From: Halochromatium glycolicum
GTDB lineage: Bacteria > Pseudomonadota > Gammaproteobacteria > Chromatiales > Chromatiaceae
DNA: 64,000 bases
Direction of reading: 5' to 3'
Assembly: GCF_016584085.1 (NCBI RefSeq)
Contig: NZ_NRSJ01000004.1
Location: forward strand, 1 to 64,000
How positions within the stretch are numbered: position 1 is the first letter of the stretch; every line of letters begins with the position of its first letter. The notes below the pieces were generated by a model. That model was not told the DNA's origin. It saw nothing but the letters and a program-made list of their open reading frames with translations, and did not search any database. A program made the translations under genes and the position numbers. Below are positions 1-8,615 of the stretch, piece after piece.

Positions 1-452
1 TCAGGGGAATGCTCAGGGGGGTGCTGAGGCGGGGCATAGGGGGCGCGGATCAGGATCTGACCTTCCTGGCGCCAATCGAAACCGTCCGGGTCCTGCTCGG
101 TCAGCCAATCGAGCCAGGCCTGGCCGTGCAGACCGGCGCAATGGGCGCGGCCGTGGCGCGCCATCGCGATCCGCTTCAGCAGCTCGGCGAGCTCGGCGGC
201 ACGCACCTTGAGCGGTGTGGACGGCGCCGCGCGCTGCAGCCGTTTGAGCTGGCGGTGGGCGTCCCAGCGCCAATCGCCGACCCGTAGCAGCGGAAGTGGC
301 GGGAGCAGCGGCCGGTGACGCCGTTGGCGCCAGATCAGGACTGCCGCCGCGCACAGGGCCAGCAGGACCAGCCACCAGCCGGGGGCCAATGGCCACCAGG
401 GGTTGCCGAGCGGGTCGTGGATGTCGCGCAGTGCCTGGAGCTCGGGATTCAT
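1..452 (-). CDS. DUF4381 family membrane protein, C-terminus cut by window edge
   Basis: The reading frame starts at an ATG at 452 and stays open to base 1, so the protein is at least 150 residues and its C-terminus lies outside the window. It begins MNPELQALRDIHDP, then has the tryptophan/proline-rich NPWWPLAPGWW stretch and one hydrophobic membrane segment (about residues 25-45), then a basic region and a cytosolic helical part. This is the DUF4381 pattern. DUF4381 genes typically follow moxR and DUF58 genes and precede von Willebrand-type (BatA/BatB-like) genes; here it is third on the minus strand after both. Its exact role is not known. Confidence 0.85.
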   Translation of the reverse strand, partial: MNPELQALRDIHDPLGNPWWPLAPGWWLVLLALCAAAVLIWRQRRHRPLLPPLPLLRVGDWRWDAHRQLKRLQRAAPSTPLKVRAAELAELLKRIAMARHGRAHCAGLHGQAWLDWLTEQDPDGFDWRQEGQILIRAPYAPPQHPPEHSP

Positions 453-565
453 GCGCCAACCTCCGCCCGGGTCTTCGACCGGCTTGCTAGGCGGCGCGTG
501 CGCTGAGCTGGAAAGCTGAAGATGGGCATCATGCCTGCTGAGAATACTGCGCTTGACTCAGCCAG

Positions 566-1483
566 TTAGACAGCGCGCGAGCGCGCCCGTTGCTCGAGGC
601 TCGCGATCAGGCTGGCATGGATCTCTTGGTCGGTGCGGATCGGCATGAGGATGATGTTCAACCGGTTGGTCAATGCGGATAGGGTCTCGCGGCGCTGCTG
701 CCAGGCCTCTTGGTAAGCCTTGCGCGCGCCTTCGTCCTCGGTGTCGACCTCGATCAGCCGGCCATCGGTGCCGGTGAAGGTGACCGTGCCCATCGCCGGG
801 ATCGCCTGATCGGCCGGATCATCGACCGGGATCAGCACGACCGAGCTGCGCTGGCGCAGATTCCCGAGCACCGGCTCGAGATCACGCGCCTCGCGGTTAA
901 GGTCGGCGATGACGAAGATCAGCGACCCGGTCGGCAGACCGCGCGTGGCCCGCTTGAGCGCCTCGGCAAGGCAGTCGATCGAGGCGGCCTGGGTCGATCC
1001 GGGAATCGTCAGCGTGCGCAGGAGCTGCCAGAGGGCGCGGCGGCCACGCGCGGGGCGGAAGTGCTTGAGCCCGTCGGCCGGATCGCCGAAGGCCATGCCG
1101 CCGACGCGGTCCTGGAGCCGACTTGCGGCCCAGCCGATCAGCGCCGCGGCACGCGCCGCCTGCACCCCCTTGAAGGTGCCGCGGGTGCCGAAGGCCATGT
1201 GCGGGCCGCGGTCGACGCAGAGCACGACGCTGCGCTCGCGCTCCTCGCGGAAGACCTTCAGATGCGGCTCGTTGATGCGCGCGGTGACCTTCCAGTCCAT
1301 GTAGCGGATGTCGTCACCCTCGCGGTATTCGCGCACCTCCTCGAAGTTGACGCCGGCACCGCGGAAGACCGACGCGTAGAGTCCGGCGAAGGTCGAATTG
1401 ACCAGGTGATGCGACGGGACCCCGAGGGTATGGGCCTGGTGGCGGAGCTCGAGGAGATCGTCGAGGCGAGGATAGAGACTCAC
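566..1483 (-). CDS. DUF58 domain protein
   Basis: A 305-residue protein with the DUF58 signature YREGDDIRYMDWKVTAR near residue 55, followed by a von Willebrand-A-like fold region (VVLCVDRG, then LIFVIADLNREA). It starts 14 bases after the stop of the MoxR ATPase gene, so the two are surely co-transcribed. DUF58 proteins act with MoxR AAA+ ATPases in envelope stress or in maturation of metal-dependent partners; the substrate here cannot be told. A 113-bp gap separates it from the DUF4381 gene downstream. Confidence 0.92.
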   Translation of the reverse strand: MSLYPRLDDLLELRHQAHTLGVPSHHLVNSTFAGLYASVFRGAGVNFEEVREYREGDDIRYMDWKVTARINEPHLKVFREERERSVVLCVDRGPHMAFGTRGTFKGVQAARAAALIGWAASRLQDRVGGMAFGDPADGLKHFRPARGRRALWQLLRTLTIPGSTQAASIDCLAEALKRATRGLPTGSLIFVIADLNREARDLEPVLGNLRQRSSVVLIPVDDPADQAIPAMGTVTFTGTDGRLIEVDTEDEGARKAYQEAWQQRRETLSALTNRLNIILMPIRTDQEIHASLIASLEQRARSRAV

Positions 1484-1497
1484 GTGCGCGCGCCCCT

Positions 1498-2454
1498 TCA
1501 GGGGATCGCCACCAGATTCAGCAGCCGATCGATGAAGGTATCGGTCGTGATGCCCTCGGCCTCGGCCTCGAAGGTCAGCAGCAGCCGGTGGCGGAGCACC
1601 TCGGGGGCGATCAGCTGGATATGATGCGGGGCGACGAACTCGTCACCGTCGAGCCAAGCGCGGGCGCGGGCGCAGCGGGCGAGCGCGATGCTCGCGCGCG
1701 GCGAGGCGCCGAAGCGGCACCAGCGCGCCAAGGCGTCGTCGTAGCGCTTCGGATGGCGCGTCGCCTGGACCAGATCGACGATGTAGCTGAGCAGCTTCGG
1801 ATCGAGATAGAGCCCGGCGACCGCCCGGCCCATCGCGAACAGCTCCTGCTGGCTGAGTCGCTTCGGTGGCACCACCTCGCTCTGTTGCTGCTCGCTGGCG
1901 TCCAGCTCGAGGATCTTGAGCTCCTCGTCGCGGCTCGGATAGGTCACGACCGCCTGCATCAGGAAGCGGTCGAGCTGGGCCTCGGGCAGATGATAGGTGC
2001 CCTCCTGCTCGACCGGGTTCTGGGTCGCCAGCACCATGAACAGCTGCGGCAGCGCATAGGTGCGCTGGCCGACCGTGATCTGCTGCTCGGCCATCGCCTC
2101 GAGCAGCGCTGATTGGACCTTCGCCGGTGCGCGGTTGACCTCATCGGCGAGCAGGATGTTGTGGAACAGCGGCCCCTCGCGGAACTCGAACTCGCCCTTC
2201 TCGTGGCGGTAGATGTCGGTGCCGATCAGGTCCGAGGGCAGCAGGTCCGGGGTGAACTGGATGCGGTGGAAGTCGCCCTCGAGCGAGTCGGCCAAGGCCT
2301 TGACCGCGGTGGTCTTGGCCAGACCGGGCATGCCCTCGACCAGCAAATGGCCGTCGCTAAGCAGGCAGACGAGCATGCTATCGATGAAGCGCTGCTGGCC
2401 GATGATGCGCGAGGCGATCTGATCGCGGACGGATTGGAGCGCGTCTGGGGTCAT
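1498..2454 (-). CDS. MoxR family AAA+ ATPase
   Basis: A 318-residue MoxR-type ATPase. Walker A is GMPGLAKTT (about residues 41-49), Walker B is ILLADEVNRAP (about 100-110), the sensor region is LATQNPVEQEGTYHLPEAQLDRF, and an arginine-rich lid follows. MoxR ATPases are chaperone-like remodelling enzymes that work with proteins carrying von Willebrand A domains. It is the first gene of the moxR-DUF58-DUF4381 cluster, so the promoter should lie in the 540-bp region to its right. Confidence 0.95.
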   Translation of the reverse strand: MTPDALQSVRDQIASRIIGQQRFIDSMLVCLLSDGHLLVEGMPGLAKTTAVKALADSLEGDFHRIQFTPDLLPSDLIGTDIYRHEKGEFEFREGPLFHNILLADEVNRAPAKVQSALLEAMAEQQITVGQRTYALPQLFMVLATQNPVEQEGTYHLPEAQLDRFLMQAVVTYPSRDEELKILELDASEQQQSEVVPPKRLSQQELFAMGRAVAGLYLDPKLLSYIVDLVQATRHPKRYDDALARWCRFGASPRASIALARCARARAWLDGDEFVAPHHIQLIAPEVLRHRLLLTFEAEAEGITTDTFIDRLLNLVAIP

Positions 2455-2995
2455 GCGGGTCGAGGGGCCTCAGTGAAGATTGCCCGCCGGCCGGATCGCC
2501 AAGCGGGTTAACGCTCGCAAGCGCGGTTATCCTGATGGGTTTCTGCGGGTGGCGCAAGCCTGTCCGCAAGCGGGCTGCTGCCTGCCGAGCGCAGTTGTGC
2601 ACAGTGCGGAGTCGCCCAGCAGCGGGGCGCAGCGGTGTTCGTGGAATCGCCCAAGTCCGTAACAGGATCTCGCTTACGCTAACAGAAACAATAGCTTAAC
2701 GATCTGGTCAAAATCTCATCAATCTGTTCGAGTGCGCGTCAGACGGGCCGTGCGAGCGATTGTGAGCCGGTTCTCCACAATGTTATCCACAGGCGCTGTG
2801 GACGAGCCCTGGGTGGCCCGGCTGCATTGGCGCTTGTTGGTTGCGGCTCAGGTGCTGTCTAAGCTTGATCGCCTAAGGTTCATAGGTCAGGCACCAGAGC
2901 GAAAGGATTCGATCGCGTTGCAGGTTGAGGTGTCCTCTCAGGGTGAGATGTGATCTCAGGGTGAGCCCGACGCAGCGGCCCTGAATCGGCACCGA
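2455..2995. other. Gene-free 541-bp region with DnaA-box-like sites
   Basis: No convincing gene was found. The middle (about 2655-2730) is clearly more AT-rich than its surroundings. Just beyond it lie a perfect DnaA-box consensus, TTATCCACA at 2783-2791, and a one-mismatch site, TTCTCCACA at 2771-2779. The perfect box is part of an inverted repeat TCCACAG-GCG-CTGTGGA. The region must also hold the moxR promoter. Whether it has any replication or DnaA-regulation role is unknown. Confidence 0.4.
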
Positions 2996-3934
2996 TCATT
3001 GGCGCTGGACCAGCCGTAACGGCTTGGCCGCGGTGGCCAGCACGTAGTCGAGCCCGGCATAGACCGAGGCCGGATCGCGGGTCAGCGCGATCGTCGCGGC
3101 GATGCGGGCAACCGGGTGCAGGCGCCGGATCGCTGCCCGGTTTGCGCCGAGCCACTGGTGCAGCGGGGCATAGACCTGGTCTCGGATCGAGTCGAGCCGG
3201 ATCTGCTCATAGCCGCAGAGCTTGAGCTCGGCATGGTACGTCGGGAGCGGGTAGGCGTTCTCGCGCGGGATCGCGAACTTGCTCGCGACCAATGCCCAGG
3301 AGGTGCGTTGCTTGAACCGGTGCCAGGCGCTCCCGGTCAGGCCCCGAGGGATGATGTCAGCGACCGCGATACGTCCGCCCGGGCGCAGCACCCGGAAGGC
3401 CTCGCGCAGGAAATCGGAACGCGAGCGGAAGTGAAAAGCGCATTCGAGTGCGGTGATCTTGTCGACCGACTCATCGGGCAGCGCCATCGCGGTCGCTGAG
3501 CCCTCTCGAAGATCGATCCGGTGCTCGAGACCCTGCTCTCGGACGCGCTCACGTGCGATCTGGACCTGGAAGCCGGTGAGGTTCAGACCGATGATCTGCG
3601 ACGGCTCATGACGGGCTGCCCAACGGATGTCCTGATCACCAAACCCGAAGCCGACATCGAGCAGCGTGTCATCCGGTCCGAGCCGAACACCCTCGGCAAC
3701 GAGGTCGGCCAACGCATCGCTTGCGGCATCCATGTCCTCAGCATCGCGCCAGAAGCCAAGGTTGAGATAGAGGGCGCGCTCGGTTGCGGTGCGGGTCGAC
3801 AAGAGCTCGTAGATCGCCGGTGCCTCAGCACGCTGGAAGGGATTGAACAGCCAGTTCAGATAGGCCAGCGCTTCGCCCAAGGGGCCACGTGGACGTGTGA
3901 GCGGATGCGGGTGTGTAGAATTCGATTGTTGCAT
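2996..3934 (-). CDS. Class I SAM-dependent methyltransferase
   Basis: A 312-residue methyltransferase. Motif I is LLDVGFGFGDQD (about residues 90-100 of the longer reading), followed by an acidic loop, IIGLNLTGFQ, and the post-motif region VLRPGGRIAVADI. It resembles the UbiE/small-molecule methyltransferase group; the substrate cannot be assigned. The start is uncertain: the first ATG is at 3934, the frame continues upstream to a TTG at 3973, and neither has a clear ribosome binding site. It stands alone, with cytochrome b561 divergent on the other side. Confidence 0.85.
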   Translation of the reverse strand: MQQSNSTHPHPLTRPRGPLGEALAYLNWLFNPFQRAEAPAIYELLSTRTATERALYLNLGFWRDAEDMDAASDALADLVAEGVRLGPDDTLLDVGFGFGDQDIRWAARHEPSQIIGLNLTGFQVQIARERVREQGLEHRIDLREGSATAMALPDESVDKITALECAFHFRSRSDFLREAFRVLRPGGRIAVADIIPRGLTGSAWHRFKQRTSWALVASKFAIPRENAYPLPTYHAELKLCGYEQIRLDSIRDQVYAPLHQWLGANRAAIRRLHPVARIAATIALTRDPASVYAGLDYVLATAAKPLRLVQRQ

Positions 3935-4154
3935 TCGATGGGGTGCGGCCTGGGTTGTCGCCGATGGTGACAACCATTGGGGCGATACGCGAAAAGTCCC
4001 GACGAGGGGGCGGATTGGGTTCCCGCCGACCGAGGAGATTGGTGCCGTTGCCAGCGGAGCGTGAGCCGCTTGCGTTCGGGCCTTGCGTTCTCGGTCGGGA
4101 TTCGGGGTTAATGGCTGCCCGAGTTGATTAGGTTTCCGACTGGAGGTTCGTCCG

Positions 4155-4703
4155 ATGGCAAAAACGCGCTACTCGTTCGTGCAGCGTCTGCTGCACTGGA
4201 TCATTGCTCTGCTGGTCTTCGGGCTCTTGGCGATGGGCTTCACCTTCTGGAGCCTCGGTTTCGAGGGGGTCAAGGGGATGTTCGGCGCCGAACTCACGAA
4301 TACCTTCTATACGATGCACAAGAGCTTCGGCATCCTGCTGTTCTTCCTGGTGGTGCTGCGGCTGCTGCTGTTCCGTTTCTGGCCGGCACCGCCGTACGAG
4401 ACCCCACTGTCCGGCACCGAGCGCGTGGTCAGTGCGACGACGCATGCGCTGCTCTATCTGCTGCTGATCGGAATCCCGATCGGCGGTTGGCTGGCGACCT
4501 CGATCAGTGGCTTTCCGGTCCAGTTCTTCGGCTGGTCGCAGCCCGGCCTCGATCCGGCTAACAAAGAGCTCGGCAGCCAGCTCTTCCTGATGCACGGCAT
4601 TGGTGGCCTGGTTCTGCTAGCGGTCTTGCTGCTGCATATCGGCGCCGGGATCAAGCACTGGAAGCTCAAGGACGGCATCATGAAGCGGATCAGCCTGCCC
4701 TGA
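4155..4703 (+). CDS. Cytochrome b561 family membrane protein
   Basis: A 182-residue integral membrane protein with four hydrophobic helices. It begins RYSFVQRLLHWIIALLV, the usual cytochrome b561 opening with the first heme-ligand candidate H14. Other histidines placed to bind two b-type hemes are H55, H97, H147 and H161. Such proteins pass electrons between the quinone pool and periplasmic acceptors; some act as superoxide:quinone oxidoreductases. A GGAGG ribosome binding site sits about ten bases before the ATG. No partner gene is adjacent, so the physiological partner is unknown. Confidence 0.9.
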   Translation: MAKTRYSFVQRLLHWIIALLVFGLLAMGFTFWSLGFEGVKGMFGAELTNTFYTMHKSFGILLFFLVVLRLLLFRFWPAPPYETPLSGTERVVSATTHALLYLLLIGIPIGGWLATSISGFPVQFFGWSQPGLDPANKELGSQLFLMHGIGGLVLLAVLLLHIGAGIKHWKLKDGIMKRISLP

Positions 4704-4728
4704 GCCGGAGCCGGAGCCGGAGCCGGAG
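4702..4728 (+). repeat. GAGCCG hexamer tandem repeat
   Basis: Four and a half copies of GAGCCG begin inside the stop codon of the cytochrome b561 gene. A small change in copy number would alter only the downstream spacer. Confidence 0.85.
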
Positions 4729-5182
4729 TCTGCGTCGGAGCTCGCGCCAGAGCTGGTGCCGCAGCTGGCCCCGAGCTTGACGGGCTTCGCTGTCGGCACC
4801 GCGTCGCCGAGCCGGTGCTGAACCGCGAAGTCCGCCGGCCTCAGCTGGCTACGCCAATCGGTTGTCCTGCCGGTTGTCCTGCCTGACGACGGCCTTGGGG
4901 TGCCAGGATCGTCGCCCGAACGGGCTGAGGCGGGCTCGTTTCCGACGCGCTGATATGGCCATTCCGCCTGATCGCCGGACAAAAAGCCCCGGAACAGTCA
5001 GCACCGATGGGCTCAGCCTGTCCGGAAACCAGGGGGAGTGACTATACCTGCGACTCAGGTCTTGGGGTCGGGAAGCCGTGATCAGGATTGGACGCCACCG
5101 GCGGAAGTGGTGACAATCCGGCCATCCGAACCACGACGCGTGCGAGCACCCTGAGCACCGTCAGACCTCAAGAAAGGCAGTG
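4729..5182. other. Gene-free region upstream of the ATP-grasp gene
   Basis: About 450 bp with no supported gene. It contains a GGTTGTCCTGCC direct repeat near 4860-4880. It also has a nested stem-loop: CCGGACA (4975-4981) pairs with TGTCCGG (5019-5025), and inside it AGCCC pairs with GGGCT. The stem-loop could be a terminator for the b561 gene or a leader structure of the next operon; there is no U-tract to decide. Confidence 0.4.
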
Positions 5183-6688
5183 ATGGAGATCGACTGGAGC
5201 GATTACGACTGCGACGGATTCTACGACGAGCTGCTCGTGAAGCGCGGCGAGCCGAGACCGGAGCTCGGCGCGCTGGCGGCCGATATGCAGGCCCTCGGCG
5301 GCGATGAGCTACTCGCGCGGCAACTGGCGGCTGAGGTCTCGATCAAGGAGATGGGGATCAGCTTCACGGTCTACTCCGAGGAGGGCGGCACCATCGACCG
5401 TGCCTGGCCCTACGACGTGATCCCGAGAGTGATCCCGGAGCAGGAGTGGCAACGGGTTCAGCAGGGGCTCAAGCAGCGCGTGCAGGCGCTGAACCTCTTC
5501 ATCGACGACCTCTACCACGGCCAGCAGATCGTCGAGGATGGCGTCTTCCCCAAGGACGTGCTCGCGAAATCGGTCAACTTCCGTCCCCAGTGTGTCGGGA
5601 TCGATCCGCCGCTCGGGATCTGGGCCCATATCTGTGGGTCAGACCTGGTGCGCGATGCCGACGGCACCCTCTATGTGCTCGAGGACAACCTGCGGGTCCC
5701 CTCGGGCGTCTCTTACATGCTCGAGAACCGGCTGGTAACGAAGCGCGTCTTCCCGGAGCTGTTCGAGCATTACGCGCCGCTGCCGGTGGACGACTATCCG
5801 TCCCAGCTCTTCGATACCCTGGCCGCGCTGTCGCCGCGACCGGCCGAGTACCCGGAGGTGGTCGTGCTCACGCCGGGGATCTACAACTCGGCCTATTTTG
5901 AGCACGCCTACCTGGCCCAGCAGATGGGTGCCGAGCTCGTCGAGGGGCGTGATCTGTTCGTCGGTGACGACGATTGCTGCTATATGCGTACGGTCAATGG
6001 CCCGGCGCGCGTCGATGTGATCTACCGTCGCGTCGACGATCTGTTCCTCGACCCGGAGGCGTTCCGGCCCGACTCGGCGCTCGGCGTCGCCGGTTTGATG
6101 CGTGCCTGGAAGGCCGGCAACGTCGTCTTGGCGAATGCGCCAGGCGCCGGCGTCGCCGATGACAAGGTGGTCTATGCCTTCGTCCCCGAGATCATCCGTT
6201 ATTACCTCGACGAAGAGCCGATCGTCCCGAACGTGCCGACCTATCGCTGCATGGAGCCCGACGCGATGCAGTACGTGCTCGAGCACATGGCCGAGCTGGT
6301 GGTGAAGCCGGCCAACGAATCAGGCGGCTATGGGATGCTGGTCGGGCCCGCATCGACTCAGGCCGAGCGCGACCGGATGGCGGCTGCGGTCAAGAGGGAC
6401 CCCCGCAATTACATCGCCCAGCCGACGCTGAAGCTCTCGACGGTGCCGACCGTGATCAAGAACCGAATCGAGCCGCGTCATGTCGACCTGCGGCCCTTCA
6501 TTCTCTCGGCAGATCGTCAGCAGGTCACCATGGGTGGGCTGACCCGGGTCGCGTTGCGTAAGGGATCATTGGTGGTCAATTCCTCGCAGGGTGGTGGCAG
6601 CAAGGACACCTGGATCGTGCCGGATGCATTGATCGGAGAGCATCAGGCGTCAGGCCAGTCGGTTCAGCGGCAGACGCAGACGCGCTGA
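5183..6688 (+). CDS. Circularly permuted type 2 ATP-grasp protein (DUF404/DUF407)
   Basis: A 501-residue protein of the circularly permuted ATP-grasp family. Recognisable stretches are VGIDPPLGIWAHICGSDL, LEDNLRVPSGVSYMLENR, the central VVVLTPGIYNSAYFEHAYLA and the nucleotide-binding VVKPANESGGYGM near residue 375. Family members form amide bonds on peptides or small molecules and are found with alpha-E proteins and transglutaminase-like proteases. The ATG at 5183 is preferred over the GTG at 5180 because AGAAAGG lies five bases before it. The alpha-E partner starts 71 bp downstream. Confidence 0.93.
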   Translation: MEIDWSDYDCDGFYDELLVKRGEPRPELGALAADMQALGGDELLARQLAAEVSIKEMGISFTVYSEEGGTIDRAWPYDVIPRVIPEQEWQRVQQGLKQRVQALNLFIDDLYHGQQIVEDGVFPKDVLAKSVNFRPQCVGIDPPLGIWAHICGSDLVRDADGTLYVLEDNLRVPSGVSYMLENRLVTKRVFPELFEHYAPLPVDDYPSQLFDTLAALSPRPAEYPEVVVLTPGIYNSAYFEHAYLAQQMGAELVEGRDLFVGDDDCCYMRTVNGPARVDVIYRRVDDLFLDPEAFRPDSALGVAGLMRAWKAGNVVLANAPGAGVADDKVVYAFVPEIIRYYLDEEPIVPNVPTYRCMEPDAMQYVLEHMAELVVKPANESGGYGMLVGPASTQAERDRMAAAVKRDPRNYIAQPTLKLSTVPTVIKNRIEPRHVDLRPFILSADRQQVTMGGLTRVALRKGSLVVNSSQGGGSKDTWIVPDALIGEHQASGQSVQRQTQTR

Positions 6689-6759
6689 TCCAACCCTCGC
6701 GCCCGCCTCCAGACCCTAAGACCCTCTCAGGCTGTCAATCCCCCTGACTTCGCATCGCT

Positions 6760-7704
6760 ATGCTCTCCCGTGTCGCCGAGAACCTCTACTGGCTCGCCCG
6801 CTATCTTGAACGGGCCGAGAACACCGCGCGAATCGTCAACGTCAACGCCAACCTGCTGCTCGATCTGCCCAAGGGGATCGCGCCGGGCTGGGCGCCATTG
6901 GTCGATATCACCGGCGCCAATACGCTGTTCGAGGAGCACTACAAGGACTATGGTGAGCGCCAGGTCATGCGTTTCTTGCTGGGTGATGAGCGCCATCCTG
7001 GCTCGATCCTTTCGGCACTCAACGCTGCGCGCGAAAACTGCCGGACGATTCGGGATTTCGTGCCGCGGGAGGCATGGGAGCAGATCAACAGCTTGACCCT
7101 TTACGCTCGCGAAGGGCTGCAGAAGGGGCTGACCAAGAACGGTCGCCATCCATACCTTCGGGGCCTGATTACCGGCAGCCAGCTGATCAACGGCCTGCTG
7201 GATGGCACCATGCTGCATGATCAGGGCTTCGAGTTCCTGACCCTGGGGCGTTACCTCGAGCGCGCGGATATGACGACGCGGATCGCCGACGTGCATTCGG
7301 CCACCCTGCTGCCGGACACCGATGAGGTCCGTCCCTACGACAACATCCAGTGGGTCAGCGTGCTCAAATCGTTGACCGCCTATCAGATGTACCGGCGCAG
7401 CGCGCAGATCCGGGTGCAGCGCGGGCCGGTGCTAGGATTCATCTTCAAGAGCCCGCGCTTCCCGCGCTCAGTGCGCTGGTGTATCGACCACATCCGGATC
7501 TGTCTCGAGCGCCTGCCCCGCAACGAGGGCGCTCTGCGCGTCAACGGACGGCTCGTACGCTCCCTGGACGCGGTCGACGTGGAGCACCTCAGTCAGAAGG
7601 AGCTGCATGAGTTCGTCGATGAGCTGCAGCTTGGCATCGGCGATCTGCACCAGGAGATTGCCGAGACCTGGTTCCTGCCGACAGAGGCGAGCGCTGTCGG
7701 CTGA
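6760..7704 (+). CDS. Alpha-E domain protein (DUF403)
   Basis: A 314-residue, largely helical protein. It opens MLSRVAENLYWLARYLERAE, the alpha-E domain hallmark, and repeats the idea at LGRYLERADMTTRIADVHS in the second half. It is the standard partner of the circularly permuted ATP-grasp protein upstream, and the two probably form one peptide-modifying unit. The transglutaminase-like and proteasome-like genes that often complete such clusters are not in this window. Confidence 0.92.
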   Translation: MLSRVAENLYWLARYLERAENTARIVNVNANLLLDLPKGIAPGWAPLVDITGANTLFEEHYKDYGERQVMRFLLGDERHPGSILSALNAARENCRTIRDFVPREAWEQINSLTLYAREGLQKGLTKNGRHPYLRGLITGSQLINGLLDGTMLHDQGFEFLTLGRYLERADMTTRIADVHSATLLPDTDEVRPYDNIQWVSVLKSLTAYQMYRRSAQIRVQRGPVLGFIFKSPRFPRSVRWCIDHIRICLERLPRNEGALRVNGRLVRSLDAVDVEHLSQKELHEFVDELQLGIGDLHQEIAETWFLPTEASAVG

Positions 7705-7774
7705 GTCCGGCGCCTGGGCGGCCTTCGGGACTGCTTGGAGCGATTGCTGTTCCCCGATCGCTATGGCAGCCTAA

Positions 7775-8491
<717 letters not shown>

Positions 8492-8615
8492 ATCCGGTTC
8501 AACGAGCAAGCTCTGCCAACTCGCGCGGTACCGCGTTTGGGATTGGCCGCATCTCAGCCCGCGCGAGGTCGTCTGCACCGACTTGGTAGGACCTTGCCCC
8601 AGCCAGCCCTCGCAA

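Noticed and set aside
2783-2799. TTATCCACA region considered as a replication origin
   Set aside because: Only two DnaA-like boxes and no replication genes nearby; kept only as a low-interest observation.
4702-4728. Tandem GAGCCG repeat considered as a CRISPR-like array
   Set aside because: Units are six bases without spacers; it is a simple sequence repeat. No CRISPR array was seen anywhere in the window.
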